A stretch of 32,295 bases of DNA from Rodentibacter trehalosifermentans (GCF_002000545.1 NZ_MLHL01000018.1:1-32295); one strand, 5' to 3'. Shown: positions 18,479 to 28,057, counted from the first letter of the stretch. Translations and numbers: made by a program. Notes: generated from the sequence alone by a model not told the origin.

Positions 18479-19885
18479 TTAATAATTGTCATAATACTCA
18501 CGTTGTTCGGCAAGATTATCAAAGCGGGAAAATTGTCCGTTAAATTTTAATCGAACCCGACCAATCGGACCGTTACGTTGTTTACCAATGATAATTTCTG
18601 CGATCCCTTTATCTTCGGAATTATCGTTATACACTTCATCACGATAAATAAACATAATCAAATCCGCATCTTGCTCAATGGAACCCGATTCACGCAAATC
18701 GGAGTTTACCGGACGCTTATCCGCCCGTTGTTCCAAAGTACGATTTAACTGAGAAAGGGCAATCACCGGTACTTCCAACTCTTTCGCTAACGCTTTTAAA
18801 GAACGGGAAATTTCAGCAATCTCTAAAGTACGATTGTCGGAAAAAGCCGGTGCACGCATAAGTTGCAAATAATCCACCATAATCAGGCTCAACCCACCAT
18901 TTTCACGATAAACCCGGCGTGCGCGTGATCGCAATTCCGTTGGTGTTAAACCGGAAGAATCATCAATGTAGAGATTGTTTTTCTGTTTAAACATACCGAA
19001 TACACTGCTGATCTTATTCCATTCAATTTCGTCCAAGCCTTGCCCTGTACGAATTTTAGTTTGATCCACCCGGGCAAGAGAGGCGATCATACGCATCATA
19101 ATTTGTTCGGCCGGCATCTCTAAACTAAATACCAATACCGGTTTTTCACTTGCCATTGCCGCATTTTCACAGAGGTTCATTGCAAAAGTGGTTTTCCCCA
19201 TAGAGGGACGAGCGGCAACGATAATTAAATCGGAAGGTTGAAGACCTGCGGTTTTTTTATCCAGATCGGTAAAGCCAGTTGTTACCCCCGTGACACCGGA
19301 ATGGTTTTCCAATTTACTGAGCATATCAATACGTTCAATGGTATTTTGTAGCACCGCTATCACATTTTGCGGCCCCTCACCGGACGTACTGCGTTTTTCC
19401 GCAATGGCAAATACTTCACGCTCAGCCTCATCCAAAATCAGTTTGATATCTTGCCCTTTGGGTGAATAACTATTTTCCGCAATACGGTTTCCCACCGTAA
19501 TCAACTCACGCAAAATCGCTTTTTCCCGCACAATATCCGCATAAGCCAAAATATTGATGGCATTGGGCGTATTATTTGAAAGTTCCGCAAGATAAGCAAA
19601 ACCGCCAACTTCTTCGCTAATTCCTTTATTTTTTAAGGCTTGATCAAGGGTGATGAGATCGATCGGCGATTGATTGCGCATTAATTCTTCCATGGTTTGG
19701 AAAATCATACGGTGGGCAAAGGTATAAAAATCATCCGCAATCACACGTTCGGCAATACCATCCCAATGTTGATTGCTCAACATAATGCCGCCTAAAACGG
19801 CTTGTTCGGCTTCAAGGGAATGAGGTGGCACGCTAACTTGTGCGGTTTTTTTATCGGAGGATTTAACTTGCGGTTGGGATGCCAT
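18479..19885 (-). CDS. dnaB: Replicative DNA helicase DnaB
   Basis: The 468-residue hexameric helicase unwinds DNA ahead of the replisome. The N-terminal domain starts with the conserved SVPPHSLEAEQAVLGG block, and the RecA-like C-terminal domain carries Walker A ARPSMGKTT (225-233) and the MVDYLQLM Walker B region. No intein is visible. I chose the ATG at 19885 (MASQPQ); a further ATG at 19903 in the same frame adds six residues and neither has a strong ribosome binding site. It leads the dnaB-alr-pgi run. The 150 bp between pykA and dnaB holds the pykA terminator and an uptake signal (19952-19960). Confidence 0.97.
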   Translation of the reverse strand: MASQPQVKSSDKKTAQVSVPPHSLEAEQAVLGGIMLSNQHWDGIAERVIADDFYTFAHRMIFQTMEELMRNQSPIDLITLDQALKNKGISEEVGGFAYLAELSNNTPNAINILAYADIVREKAILRELITVGNRIAENSYSPKGQDIKLILDEAEREVFAIAEKRSTSGEGPQNVIAVLQNTIERIDMLSKLENHSGVTGVTTGFTDLDKKTAGLQPSDLIIVAARPSMGKTTFAMNLCENAAMASEKPVLVFSLEMPAEQIMMRMIASLARVDQTKIRTGQGLDEIEWNKISSVFGMFKQKNNLYIDDSSGLTPTELRSRARRVYRENGGLSLIMVDYLQLMRAPAFSDNRTLEIAEISRSLKALAKELEVPVIALSQLNRTLEQRADKRPVNSDLRESGSIEQDADLIMFIYRDEVYNDNSEDKGIAEIIIGKQRNGPIGRVRLKFNGQFSRFDNLAEQREYYDNY

Positions 19886-20010
19886 AAGGACTTTGAAATA
19901 CAAAATAATTGGCGGCTATGATACCGCAAATGGCGGTGAGATTTAAGAAAAAAGTGCGGTTGATTTTCAATGAAATTTTGTCTGATGATTTTTTATTCCC
20001 AGGCAGAAAG

Positions 20011-20036
20011 TAAAAACGGTGGAAAAATCCACCGCT
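20011..20036 (-). terminator. Rho-independent terminator of pykA
   Basis: A 7-bp G/C-rich stem, CGGTGGA (20017-20023) and TCCACCG (20028-20034), with an AAAA loop is followed on the minus strand by TTTTTAC. It lies about 20 bp after the pykA stop. Confidence 0.85.
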
Positions 20037-20054
20037 CTTTTATATTTTTACTGA

Positions 20055-21491
20055 TTATTCAACGATTAACGTACGGCATACATTCGTATGTTTGATGGTT
20101 TCATCGCCTTGGGTTAACAGTACTAAATCACCTGAATTTAAGTAACCTTTTTCTTTGAGTAACGCAATCGCCGCTTGTGCACCGCTCGCACTACGGGATT
20201 CGGTATCGCTAAATACCGGTGTTACACCACGATACAAGGCACAAAGATTTAGGGTCTCTTGGTTACGGGATAAGGCAAAAATCGGTAAGCCTGAGCTAAT
20301 GCGGGACATTAATAACGCTGTACGTCCCGAATGTGTTAAGCTCACGATTGCCGCAACGCCTTTCATATGGTTTGCGGAATACATGGCTGACATTGCCACC
20401 GCTTCTTCAATACTGTCGAACTCTTTATCCATACGGTGACGGGACACGTTCACGCTAGGCATTTTTTCTGCCCCTAAACATACGCGTGCCATTGCCGCCA
20501 CGGTTTCTGCCGGATATTGACCTGCTGCCGTTTCCGCCGAAAGCATTACCGCATCAGTACCGTCTAACACCGCATTTGCCACATCCATCACTTCCGCACG
20601 GGTTGGCATCGGGTTGCTAATCATGGATTCCATCATTTGAGTAGCGGTAATCACCGCACGGTTTAATTGACGTGAACGGCGAATTAATTTTTTCTGAACG
20701 CCGACTAATTCAGGATCACCGATTTCAACGCCTAAATCACCACGGGCAACCATGATTACGTCAGAGGCTAAAATAATGTCATCCATTGCTGCATCATCAA
20801 CCACAGTTTCCGCACGTTCAACTTTTGCCACAATTTTCGCATTTAAACCGGCTTGTTGGGCAAGCTCACGGGCATAGTTTAAATCCGCACTTGAACGAGG
20901 GAAAGATACCGCTAAGAAATCCACACCAATACGTGCCGCAGTGATGATATCCGCTTTATCTTTTTCGGTTAAGGCATCAGCTGACAAACCACCACCTAAT
21001 TTGTTGATTCCTTTATTATTGGATAACGGACCACCAACAGTCACCTCAGTGAATACTTTTGCCCCTTCGGTGGACAATACTTTTAATTGAACACGACCAT
21101 CGTCTAATAGAAGAATATCACCCGGCACGACATCTTGCGGAAGGGTTTTATAGTCTAAACCGACTGATTCTTGATTACCTTCACCCTTTGGTAATTCAGC
21201 ATCAAGCACGAATTTATCGCCTACATTTAAGAAAATTTTGCCATCTTTAAAAGTAGAAACACGGATTTTAGGCCCTTGTAAGTCACCTAAAATTGCCACG
21301 GTTTTACCTAATTTTTTTGCGATAGAACGAACACGCTCGGCACGTTCGATATGATCTTCAGGCGTACCGTGCGAGAAATTCATACGTACTACATTTGCTC
21401 CTGCCGCAATAATTTTTTCAAGATTGTTATCGCGGTCGGTTGCCGGTCCCATCGTACAGACAATCTTCGTTCTTCTTAGTCTTCTAGACAT
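20055..21491 (-). CDS. pykA: Pyruvate kinase
   Basis: The 478-residue enzyme makes pyruvate and ATP from phosphoenolpyruvate. Family blocks are [13 protein letters not shown] (residues 7-19), MNFSHG (37-42), the active-site VAKVERAE and [12 protein letters not shown] region, and TATQMMESM. Length and the [13 protein letters not shown] B domain suggest the E. coli PykA (type II) branch, which is AMP-activated there; the regulator cannot be proved from the sequence. It has its own promoter and terminator, separating it from dnaB. The symbol follows the H. influenzae gene I recall in this position. Confidence 0.96.
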   Translation of the reverse strand: MSRRLRRTKIVCTMGPATDRDNNLEKIIAAGANVVRMNFSHGTPEDHIERAERVRSIAKKLGKTVAILGDLQGPKIRVSTFKDGKIFLNVGDKFVLDAELPKGEGNQESVGLDYKTLPQDVVPGDILLLDDGRVQLKVLSTEGAKVFTEVTVGGPLSNNKGINKLGGGLSADALTEKDKADIITAARIGVDFLAVSFPRSSADLNYARELAQQAGLNAKIVAKVERAETVVDDAAMDDIILASDVIMVARGDLGVEIGDPELVGVQKKLIRRSRQLNRAVITATQMMESMISNPMPTRAEVMDVANAVLDGTDAVMLSAETAAGQYPAETVAAMARVCLGAEKMPSVNVSRHRMDKEFDSIEEAVAMSAMYSANHMKGVAAIVSLTHSGRTALLMSRISSGLPIFALSRNQETLNLCALYRGVTPVFSDTESRSASGAQAAIALLKEKGYLNSGDLVLLTQGDETIKHTNVCRTLIVE

Positions 21492-21570
21492 TACTCTACT
21501 CCGTCAATATTTATATTTTAAATGAACCTAACTCACCCAAACTGTTTTTGAATGAACGAAAACGGCGCGC

Positions 21571-21599
21571 ATTATACGCTTAAAGAAATGCAAAATCAA
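21571..21599 (-). promoter_or_regulatory. Sigma-70 promoter of pykA
   Basis: On the minus strand, TTGATT (21594-21599) and a perfect TATAAT (21571-21576) are separated by exactly 17 bp. The -10 lies 80 bp upstream of the pykA ATG. Confidence 0.75.
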
Positions 21600-21672
21600 A
21601 AAGACTTTCCCCTGATTCAGTCGGTTTTTTGGTTATTTTTTTAGCATCTATACAAAAGACAAAAGAAATCGC

Positions 21673-21701
21673 TTGTTTTCCCCAAAAAAACTGTTTATCA
21701 T
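21673..21701 (+). promoter_or_regulatory. Promoter of tRNA-Val
   Basis: TTGTTT (21673-21678) and TATCAT (21696-21701) are separated by 17 bp and end 14 bp before the mature tRNA. The G/C-rich stretch just after the -10 (CTGCCGC) resembles the discriminators of stringently controlled stable-RNA promoters. Confidence 0.75.
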
Positions 21702-21715
21702 CTGCCGCACTTAAC

Positions 21716-21792
21716 GCGACTATAGCTCAGTTGGTTAGAGCACCACCTTGACATGGTGGGGGTCACTGGTTCGAGTCCAGCTAGTCGCACCA
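21716..21792 (+). tRNA. tRNA-Val (anticodon GAC)
   Basis: The 77-base cloverleaf includes an encoded CCA. Acceptor arms GCGACTA (21716-21722) and TAGTCGC (21782-21788) pair perfectly. The D-loop reads AGCTCAGTTGGTTAGAGC, the anticodon stem CCACC/GGTGG carries a loop with GAC, and the T-arm is CTGGTTCGAGTCCAG. It is a single tRNA with its own promoter and terminator. Confidence 0.98.
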
Positions 21793-21806
21793 TATTCCTC
21801 TTTCAC

Positions 21807-21840
21807 AGCCCTACGAAATTTAACGTAGGGCTTTGTTTTA
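21807..21840 (+). terminator. Terminator after tRNA-Val
   Basis: AGCCCTACG (21807-21815) pairs perfectly with CGTAGGGCT (21824-21832) over an 8-base A/T loop, followed by TTGTTTTA. It starts 15 bp after the tRNA. Confidence 0.88.
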
Positions 21841-22013
21841 TCCGGTATTTGCGCTCATTAATAAAAACTCCGGCCAATTTCCACCGCACTTTTCTCTCCA
21901 TATCAAAAATCTCATTATTCCATTTCATTATAATTAATTCATTTCAATTCTTTCCCGATAAAAAAATTCTTTTCTACTATATGGCAACGAAAACCATTAT
22001 GTGATGAAAGAAA

Positions 22014-22673
22014 ATGAATTGGGATTACATTCTCAGCGTGTTACCACGCTTTGTTGATGCGACATTGATGACGCTTGCCCTCTCGTTTTGGGGAATTATA
22101 TTTGCATTTATTATCGGTACGATTTGTGCCGTCATCAATACTTATCAGGTTAAACCATTGAATTGGTTAGTAAAAAGTTATATTGAGCTTTCACGCAATA
22201 CCCCATTACTCATTCAAGTTTTCTTTCTTTATTTCGGGCTTTCAAAAATCGGCATCAAATTAGACGGTTTTACGTGTGGCGTAATCGGCTTAGCCTTTTT
22301 GGGCGGCAGCTATATGGCAGAGGCGATTCGTGGCGGTTTAGAAGCCGTTTCCAAAGGTCAGATTGAGTCTGCACTCAGTATCGGTTTAACGCCATTTCAA
22401 GCCTTTCGTTACGTAATTTTTCCACAGGCATTGGCAATTTCCATACCGGCGATTGGTGCAAATTGCCTGTTTTTAATGAAAGAAACCTCTGTTATCAGCG
22501 CTGTTGCAGTGGCAGAACTGATGTTTATGGCAAAAGAAATTATTGGGATGGATTATAAGACCAATGAAGCCTTATTTTTATTAATGGTGTTTTATTTAAT
22601 AATTTTATTGCCTGTTTCAATTTTTATTCGTTATCTGGAACAACGCACTCGGAGAGCAAAATATGGGATTTGA
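22014..22673 (+). CDS. Polar amino acid ABC transporter permease (first of two)
   Basis: The 219-residue permease of the HisM/GlnP class has about five transmembrane helices and the EAA-loop block EAIRGGLEAVSKGQIESALSIG (about 104-125) that contacts the ATPase. It opens a four-gene plus-strand cluster with the second permease (11-bp overlap), ATPase and binding protein. The binding protein suggests cysteine as substrate. An uptake signal (21883-21891) lies in the leader. I found no convincing promoter hexamers in the 170 bp after the tRNA terminator. Confidence 0.9.
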   Translation: MNWDYILSVLPRFVDATLMTLALSFWGIIFAFIIGTICAVINTYQVKPLNWLVKSYIELSRNTPLLIQVFFLYFGLSKIGIKLDGFTCGVIGLAFLGGSYMAEAIRGGLEAVSKGQIESALSIGLTPFQAFRYVIFPQALAISIPAIGANCLFLMKETSVISAVAVAELMFMAKEIIGMDYKTNEALFLLMVFYLIILLPVSIFIRYLEQRTRRAKYGI

Positions 22674-23331
22674 ATTATTATTCCAAGGCAGCAACTTCAC
22701 CCGATTATTAAACGGGCTATGGGTGACCGCAGAAATTGCTTTCGTTTCCGTGTTTTTTGCCTGTCTTTTCGGTGTCATTTTAGGCGTAATCATGACAAGC
22801 AAAAATAGGCTGGTTAAAATCATTTGCCAATTTTATTTGGAATTTGTCCGCATTATTCCATTACTCGTTCTCTTATTTATCGCCTATTTTGGCTTAGCAA
22901 AATGGTTTGAAATTCATTTAGACGGCATTACCGTTTGTATTTTCGTCTTCATTTTTTGGGGCACGGCAGAAATGGGCGATCTGGTGCGTGGCGCATTAAC
23001 CTCTATTGAAAAACATCAGCTTGAATCCGCTTATGCTTTAGGCTTAACCCCTTTTCAAACCTTTATTTATATTTTGTTGCCGCAAAGTTTAAAACGTGTG
23101 ACCCCAAGTGCCATTAATCTTTTCACCCGAATGGTAAAAACCAGCTCACTGGCAATGTTAATCGGTGTCATAGAAGTGATTAAAGTGGGGCAACAAATTA
23201 TTGAGCATTCACTTTTTAGCAATCAATCGGCGGCACTTTGGATTTATGGGGTCATTTTTCTTCTCTATTTTATGATCTGTTATCCGCTTTCATTATTTTC
23301 CCGTTACTTAGAAACCCGTTGGGAAAGCTAA
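22663..23331 (+). CDS. Polar amino acid ABC transporter permease (second of two)
   Basis: The 222-residue permease is homologous to the preceding one, with matching helix layout and EAA-loop block (DLVRGALTSIEKHQLESAYALG, about 107-128). The ATG overlaps the end of the first permease by 11 bp, indicating translational coupling and a heterodimeric channel. The ATPase gene follows 9 bp later. Two permeases plus one ATPase is the usual architecture for the Asp/Glu and cysteine importers of this family. Confidence 0.9.
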   Translation: MGFELLFQGSNFTRLLNGLWVTAEIAFVSVFFACLFGVILGVIMTSKNRLVKIICQFYLEFVRIIPLLVLLFIAYFGLAKWFEIHLDGITVCIFVFIFWGTAEMGDLVRGALTSIEKHQLESAYALGLTPFQTFIYILLPQSLKRVTPSAINLFTRMVKTSSLAMLIGVIEVIKVGQQIIEHSLFSNQSAALWIYGVIFLLYFMICYPLSLFSRYLETRWES

Positions 23332-23340
23332 GGAATAGAT

Positions 23341-24105
23341 ATGGCGTTATTAGAAATCAAAAATCTTGTTAAAAATTATGGCGAAGTTGAAGCCTTAAAA
23401 GATATTAATCTTTCCGTAGAAAAAGGTGAAGTCGTGGTCATTTTAGGCCCGTCCGGCTGTGGAAAAAGCACATTACTTCGCACATTAAACGGCTTAGAGC
23501 CCATAAAGAGCGGTCAATTATTGCTACAAAATGTCGGCGAACTTGGCAAAGACATTAGTTGGATAAAAGCACGTCAACGCATCGGAATGGTATTTCAAAG
23601 CTATGAATTATTTGCCCATTTATCGGTGATCGACAATATTTTGCTCGGACCTTTAAAGGTTCAAAAACGTGATCGGGCTGAAGCCGAAAAACAGGCTGAC
23701 GAATTATTAAAACGTGTAGGCTTATTGGATCGAAAAAACGCCTACCCTCGTGAACTTTCAGGCGGGCAAAAACAGCGGATCGCCATTGTGCGTGCGCTTT
23801 GTATGAATCCTGAAATTATATTGTTTGATGAAGTCACCGCTGCACTCGATCCCGAAATGGTACGCGAAGTCCTTGATGTGATTTTAGGGCTTGCCAAAGA
23901 AGGCATGACAATGCTGATTGTCACCCACGAAATGGGCTTTGCCCGTCAAGTGGCAAATCGCATTGTTTTTATGGATAAAGGGCAAATTATCGAACAAGCC
24001 AAACCGGAAGATTTTTTCACCAACCCTACCACGGATCGGGCGAAAACATTTTTAAACATCTTAAACTATGAACTGAGAGGTACAAACTATGAAGAAAACA
24101 TTTAA
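23341..24105 (+). CDS. Polar amino acid ABC transporter ATP-binding protein
   Basis: The 254-residue ATPase energises the importer from the cytoplasmic side. Walker A is GPSGCGKS (36-43), the ABC signature LSGGQ is 139-143, Walker B ILFDE is 160-164, and the switch histidine is H196 in VTHEMGF. After Walker B it has DEVTAALDP where many ATPases have DEPTSALDP; a Val here is usual in this subfamily as I recall it. An AAGGAATAG ribosome binding site precedes the ATG. The 3' end overlaps the binding-protein gene by 17 bp. Confidence 0.93.
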   Translation: MALLEIKNLVKNYGEVEALKDINLSVEKGEVVVILGPSGCGKSTLLRTLNGLEPIKSGQLLLQNVGELGKDISWIKARQRIGMVFQSYELFAHLSVIDNILLGPLKVQKRDRAEAEKQADELLKRVGLLDRKNAYPRELSGGQKQRIAIVRALCMNPEIILFDEVTAALDPEMVREVLDVILGLAKEGMTMLIVTHEMGFARQVANRIVFMDKGQIIEQAKPEDFFTNPTTDRAKTFLNILNYELRGTNYEENI

Positions 24106-24943
24106 AAATTTAACCGCACTTTTTGCCACTGCAACCCTCGCCCTAGGGCTTACCGCTTGCGGTGACAATACGCCAAAAGAGGCTTCGCAAACTACCTCAA
24201 CCATTGAGCAATTAAAACAATCAGGCAAAATCCGTATCGGCGTGTTCAGCGACAAACCGCCTTTTGGCTATGTGGATGCGCAAGGTAAAAGCCAAGGTTT
24301 CGATGTAGAAATCGGCAAAGCTATCACCAAAGATCTCTTAGGCGATGAAAATAAAGCGGAATTTGTCTTAGTGGATGCTGCCAATCGCGCAGAATATTTA
24401 CTTTCCAAAAAAGTGGATATTATTCTCGCCAATTTCACCGTCACTGCCGCACGGAAAGAGGTCGTGGATTTCGCCAATCCTTATATGAAAGTGGCGCTGG
24501 GCGTGGTGTCAAAAAATGGTGAGGTCATTACGGATCTTGAACAATTAAAAGACAAAACGCTTATTGTTGATAAAGGTACGACGGCGGATATTTTCTTCAC
24601 AAAGAATTATCCCACTATCAAATTACTAAAATTTGAACAAAACACCGAAACCTTTGAAGCCTTACGGGACGGCAGAGGCGATGCCCTGTCCAATGACAAC
24701 ACCTTCTTATTCGCTTGGGTAAAACAAAATCCGGGTTATACCGTGGGCGTGAAAAGTTTCGGCGATCAAGATGTCATTGCCCCGGCTGTCCGCAAAGATG
24801 CACCAGATCTATTAAATTGGCTTAACGCAGAAATTGAAAAATTGTCAAAAGAAGGCGTACTCAAACAAGCCTACGAAAAAACCTTATTGCCGGTTTATGG
24901 TGATAGCGTGACTGAAAGTGATATTTTGGTGGAATATAGATAA
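24089..24943 (+). CDS. Amino acid (probably cysteine) ABC transporter binding lipoprotein, CjaA-like
   Basis: The 284-residue family-3 solute-binding protein has a lipoprotein signal peptide (MKKTFKNLTALF..., lipobox LTAC), consistent with membrane anchoring. The mature part runs from LKQSGKIRIGVFSDKPPFGYVD to the KKVDIILANFTVTAARKEVVDFANPY hinge, the family signature. By recall it closely resembles Campylobacter CjaA, a cysteine-binding protein, in the GVFxDKPPFGYVDA, DKTLIVDKGTTAD-like and DVIAPAV segments; the substrate is inferred from that likeness. An uptake signal (24113-24121) codes for TAL of the signal peptide. GAGAGG precedes the ATG, and a terminator closes the operon. Confidence 0.85.
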   Translation: MKKTFKNLTALFATATLALGLTACGDNTPKEASQTTSTIEQLKQSGKIRIGVFSDKPPFGYVDAQGKSQGFDVEIGKAITKDLLGDENKAEFVLVDAANRAEYLLSKKVDIILANFTVTAARKEVVDFANPYMKVALGVVSKNGEVITDLEQLKDKTLIVDKGTTADIFFTKNYPTIKLLKFEQNTETFEALRDGRGDALSNDNTFLFAWVKQNPGYTVGVKSFGDQDVIAPAVRKDAPDLLNWLNAEIEKLSKEGVLKQAYEKTLLPVYGDSVTESDILVEYR

Positions 24944-24960
24944 CATTCATTTTTGCTAGT

Positions 24961-24998
24961 AGGGCTCCTGTTTAATATTACCCGGAGCCCTCTCTTTT
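24961..24998 (+). terminator. Terminator of the amino acid ABC operon
   Basis: AGGGCTCC (24961-24968) pairs with GGAGCCCT (24984-24991) around a 15-base loop and is followed by a pyrimidine-rich TCTCTTTTC tail. It lies 18 bp after the binding-protein stop. Confidence 0.8.
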
Positions 24999-25025
24999 CA
25001 CTAACAAAGAAAATTTTGCTATAAT
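24997..25025 (+). promoter_or_regulatory. Probable promoter of malT
   Basis: A perfect TATAAT (25020-25025) preceded by TGC gives an extended -10. TTCACT 17 bp upstream (24997-25002) is a weak -35. It lies 75 bp before the malT ATG, whose ribosome binding site is GGAGAG at 25085-25090. Confidence 0.6.
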
Positions 25026-25100
25026 CTGCAGAAAAATAAAGTAGAAGTATATTTCTCTTTAGATCTTAGATGTATTTATCATTTGGAGAGATTAAATTAA

Positions 25101-27808
25101 ATGTTAATTCCGGCAAAATTAATTTGTAATGATCGCTTGCAAAACAGCGTGCCACGCACTTCATTGCTACAATATCTTGATAAATCAAGCAACTATCCCC
25201 TCGTATTAATTCATGCTCCCGCCGGTTATGGTAAAACAACTCTGGTTTCCCAATGGGCAGGGCTGCAAAAAAATGTAGGATGGTACTCTTTGGATGAAAG
25301 CGATAATCAACCGGATAGGTTTGCCTCCTATTTTATTGCAGCACTACAAAACGCACTTAAGCTAGACGTTGAAACCGATGAATCTTTGTATATCCGAGAG
25401 AATTTACAAACCCTTTTTACTCAGCAACTTGTCAAAATCTCAGCAGTCACCGAGCATTTTTATTTAATTATTGATGATTATCACATTATTAATAATGAAG
25501 AAATTCACGAAGCATTAAAATACTGGATTCGTCATCAACCCCCTTGTATGACATTAATTTTAATCTCTCGCTCGGTACCGCCTTTAGGTATCGCCGGTTT
25601 ACATGTTCAAGAACAGTTATTGGAAATTAACAGTCATCTACTTTCTTTCAATCATCAAGAAAGTGTCGAATTTTTTCAATCACGTTTCAAAGAGAATATC
25701 ACGCCAAAAGAAATTGCCTCACTTTGTGATGAAGTTGAAGGTTGGCCAACAGCGCTTCAACTAATCAGTCTCTCCGCTAAACAGAAAAAACTTTCCTTAA
25801 AAGATGCCGCCAAACGTTTAGCCAAACTGAATAATTTTCATATTTATAACTATCTGAGTGATGAAGTCTTTGCACAAATTGATCAGGATACGAAAAAATT
25901 TATCTTGCGTTGCTCTATTTTGCGTTCAATGAATGAAACCTTGGTACAGCAGGTAACAGGTGAGCTTAATGGTCGGAATAAATTAGAAGCGATTGAAAAA
26001 CAAGGGCTTTTTTTACAACAAATGAATGCTGAAGATAATTGGTGGCGATTCCATCCCTTATTTGCTTCATTTTTAACCCATTACTGTCAATTAGAGCTTG
26101 CCGGAGAACTTGCCCTACTTCATGGAAAGGCAGCACTTGCTTGGTTGAAATTAGGCTATACCACAGAAGCCTTATATCATGCCGTTCAATTAGAAGATCG
26201 TAGTATTTTGCTTGATATTCTCTCAGAACAAGGTTGGCAATTATTTCATCAGGGCGAACTGAAATTACTTGAGCAGCATCTTGATTATTTAGATGATGTG
26301 AGTTTTGTTCAATCACCCCAATTAATTTTATTAAAAGCCTGGTTGGCGCAAAGTCAACATCGTAATGCGGAAGTGAATGATATTTTTGAACATTTTGAAC
26401 GGGTACTTGCCGATCAAAAAATTCATCCTACCCAAGGGATCCAGCCGGAATTTGATGTATTACGTGCGCAGGTAGCAATTAACCAAGGCGATGAAAAGAC
26501 CGCACTTGACTTGGCGACTCAAGCACTCGATCATTTATCAAACATCAAACATCAAACACCAATTATGCCAAAATTGTCGCAACATCCATCATTGGTGAAG
26601 CATATCATTGTCAGGGAAATTTCACCGAAGCGTTGGAAATGCTTCAAAAAGCCGAAAAAATGGCGTGGAAATATCACACCCCTCATAATATTTTATGGGC
26701 ATTACTTCAACAGTCGGAAATTTTTATTGCTCAAGGATTTACTCAGGTAGGCTATGATATTTTGGATAAAGCCGATGCTTTTGTGAAAGAAAATCACCTA
26801 CAAAAAGTACCAATGTACGAATTTTTGCTCCGCCTAAAAGGGCAAATTTTATGGGATTGGTACAATTTGGATAAAGCTGAGGCGATGGCAAATACCGGCC
26901 TCAAAGTATTAAATAAAGACAGAGATCGCCTGCAATGTTTAGCCCTATTATGCAAAATATCCATCGTACGGGGAGATTTGGATAATGCCTCCCGTCTTCT
27001 CAAACAAATTATTGATTTACAAAATACCCATGACTATCATCAAGATTGGGATGCCAATGCTAACCAGATCAAAATTGTATTGTGGCAAATGTTGGGGGAT
27101 ATTAAGTCCGTTGAGTCTTGGCTTGTTCAAACCTACCGCCCGATAAATGAAAAAAATCACTTCAATCAAGTGCAGTGGCGCAATATTGCGAGAGCATTAA
27201 TATTGTTGGAAAAATATGATGAAGCGGAAAAAATCTTAAATCGTGTTATCCAAACAGCTCAAAAACTCAAATTAATCAGTGATTTAAATCGCGCACTTAT
27301 TTTACGAAACCGATTATATTTCCTTAGTGAAAAAAAAGAATTGGCACAACAGGATCTCATTTGGGCGTTACAACTTACCCGCCAAACCAATTTTATAAGT
27401 ATTTTTGTCATTGAAGGTGAAATGATGGCGCAACAAATTCGCCAGTTATTACACGCCAATGTGCTGGACGAATTAACCGTACATAAAGCGCAATTTATTT
27501 TGCGCAATATTAATCGCTATTATCGCCATAAATTTGCCCATTTTGATGAACAATTTGTCAACAATCTTATTTCCAACCCTAAAGTACCCGAACTGTTAAA
27601 AATTAGTCCTTTAACCCAGCGGGAATGGCAAGTATTAGGCTTGATCTACTCCGGTTACAGCAATGAGCAAATTTCAGAGGAATTACAAGTGGCAACCACT
27701 ACGATAAAAAGCCATATTCGCAATCTCTATCAAAAAATCGGTGTGGCAAATCGTAATGAAGCAATTGATTATGCAAAAGATCTATTGCAACTGATGGGGT
27801 ATCGCTAA
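25101..27808 (+). pseudogene. malT: MalT-type ATP-dependent LuxR-family activator, frameshifted
   Basis: Two overlapping frames (25101-26750 and 26633-27808) together encode a full MalT-like regulator of about 900 residues, the E. coli length (901). MalT is activated by maltotriose and ATP and switches on maltodextrin genes. The first frame has the STAND-type Walker A HAPAGYGKTT (38-47) and continues to about residue 484. The second holds the TPR-like sensor domain from YAKIVATSIIGEAYHCQGNF and ends with the LuxR helix-turn-helix SPLTQREWQVLGLIYSGYSNEQ. The break falls at three copies of ATCAAAC (26537-26557). One or four copies would restore one frame; three do not. No maltose genes are nearby. 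The gene is either off by repeat slippage, newly inactivated, or affected by a sequencing error; the rest of both halves looks intact. Confidence 0.88.
26537..26557 (+). repeat. Heptanucleotide tandem repeat (ATCAAAC)3 in malT
   Basis: Three perfect head-to-tail units occupy 26537-26543, 26544-26550 and 26551-26557, followed by ACCAAT. The malT frame changes across this tract. Each unit shifts the frame by one base. Confidence 0.93.
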
Positions 27809-27832
27809 TTTGTTTGAAAAAATGACCGCACT

Positions 27833-28055
27833 TTACACCCGTGGGACAACTACTTTCACCGTTTTACCGTTTGGTAAGGTTACGCGGTTTTTTCTTCAAA
27901 CCACACAATATCAGAGGTTAATTGTGCCACTTGCGAAGCAGAAAGGGCGACACTCGGAGTAAGGTTGAATTTTTTCGCAAAGGTGATGCCGTTTCCATCA
28001 ACGCTTTATACAGGCTTTCCAAATCTTGATAATCACCTAAAAACATTTGCACCAT
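27833..28055 (-). pseudogene. Decayed two-partner-secretion/CdiA exoprotein fragment (segment before FHA-2)
   Basis: Read on the minus strand in three frames, this gives MVQMFLGDYQDLESLYKALM, then DGNGITFAKKFNLTPSVALS, SASQVAQLTSDIVWFEEKT and, after another shift near 27885, VTLPNGKTVKVVVPRV followed by a stop. The order matches the segment of CdiA-type exoproteins that precedes the FHA-2 repeats (ALSAxQxAxLTSDIVWL...VTLPxG...VLVPxVY, by recall). At least two frameshifts and no N-terminal secretion domain show it is dead. It lies downstream of the FHA-2 fragment, the reverse of the order expected in an intact gene. Confidence 0.72.
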
Positions 28056-28057
28056 GA

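Noticed and set aside
21753..22004. An 83-codon plus-strand frame starting inside the tRNA
   Set aside because: It begins in tRNA-Val and runs through its terminator, so it cannot be a normal gene.
26551..26640. Programmed frameshifting in malT rather than repeat slippage
   Set aside because: No slippery heptamer or downstream stem is apparent, and the frame change is fully explained by the number of ATCAAAC units.
27841..27893. Hairpin TTACC-GTTT-GGTAA near 27864, followed at a distance by GCGGTTTTTT, as a malT terminator
   Set aside because: The T-run does not follow the stem directly, and the sequence is explained as codons for VTLPNGKTV of the exoprotein fragment.
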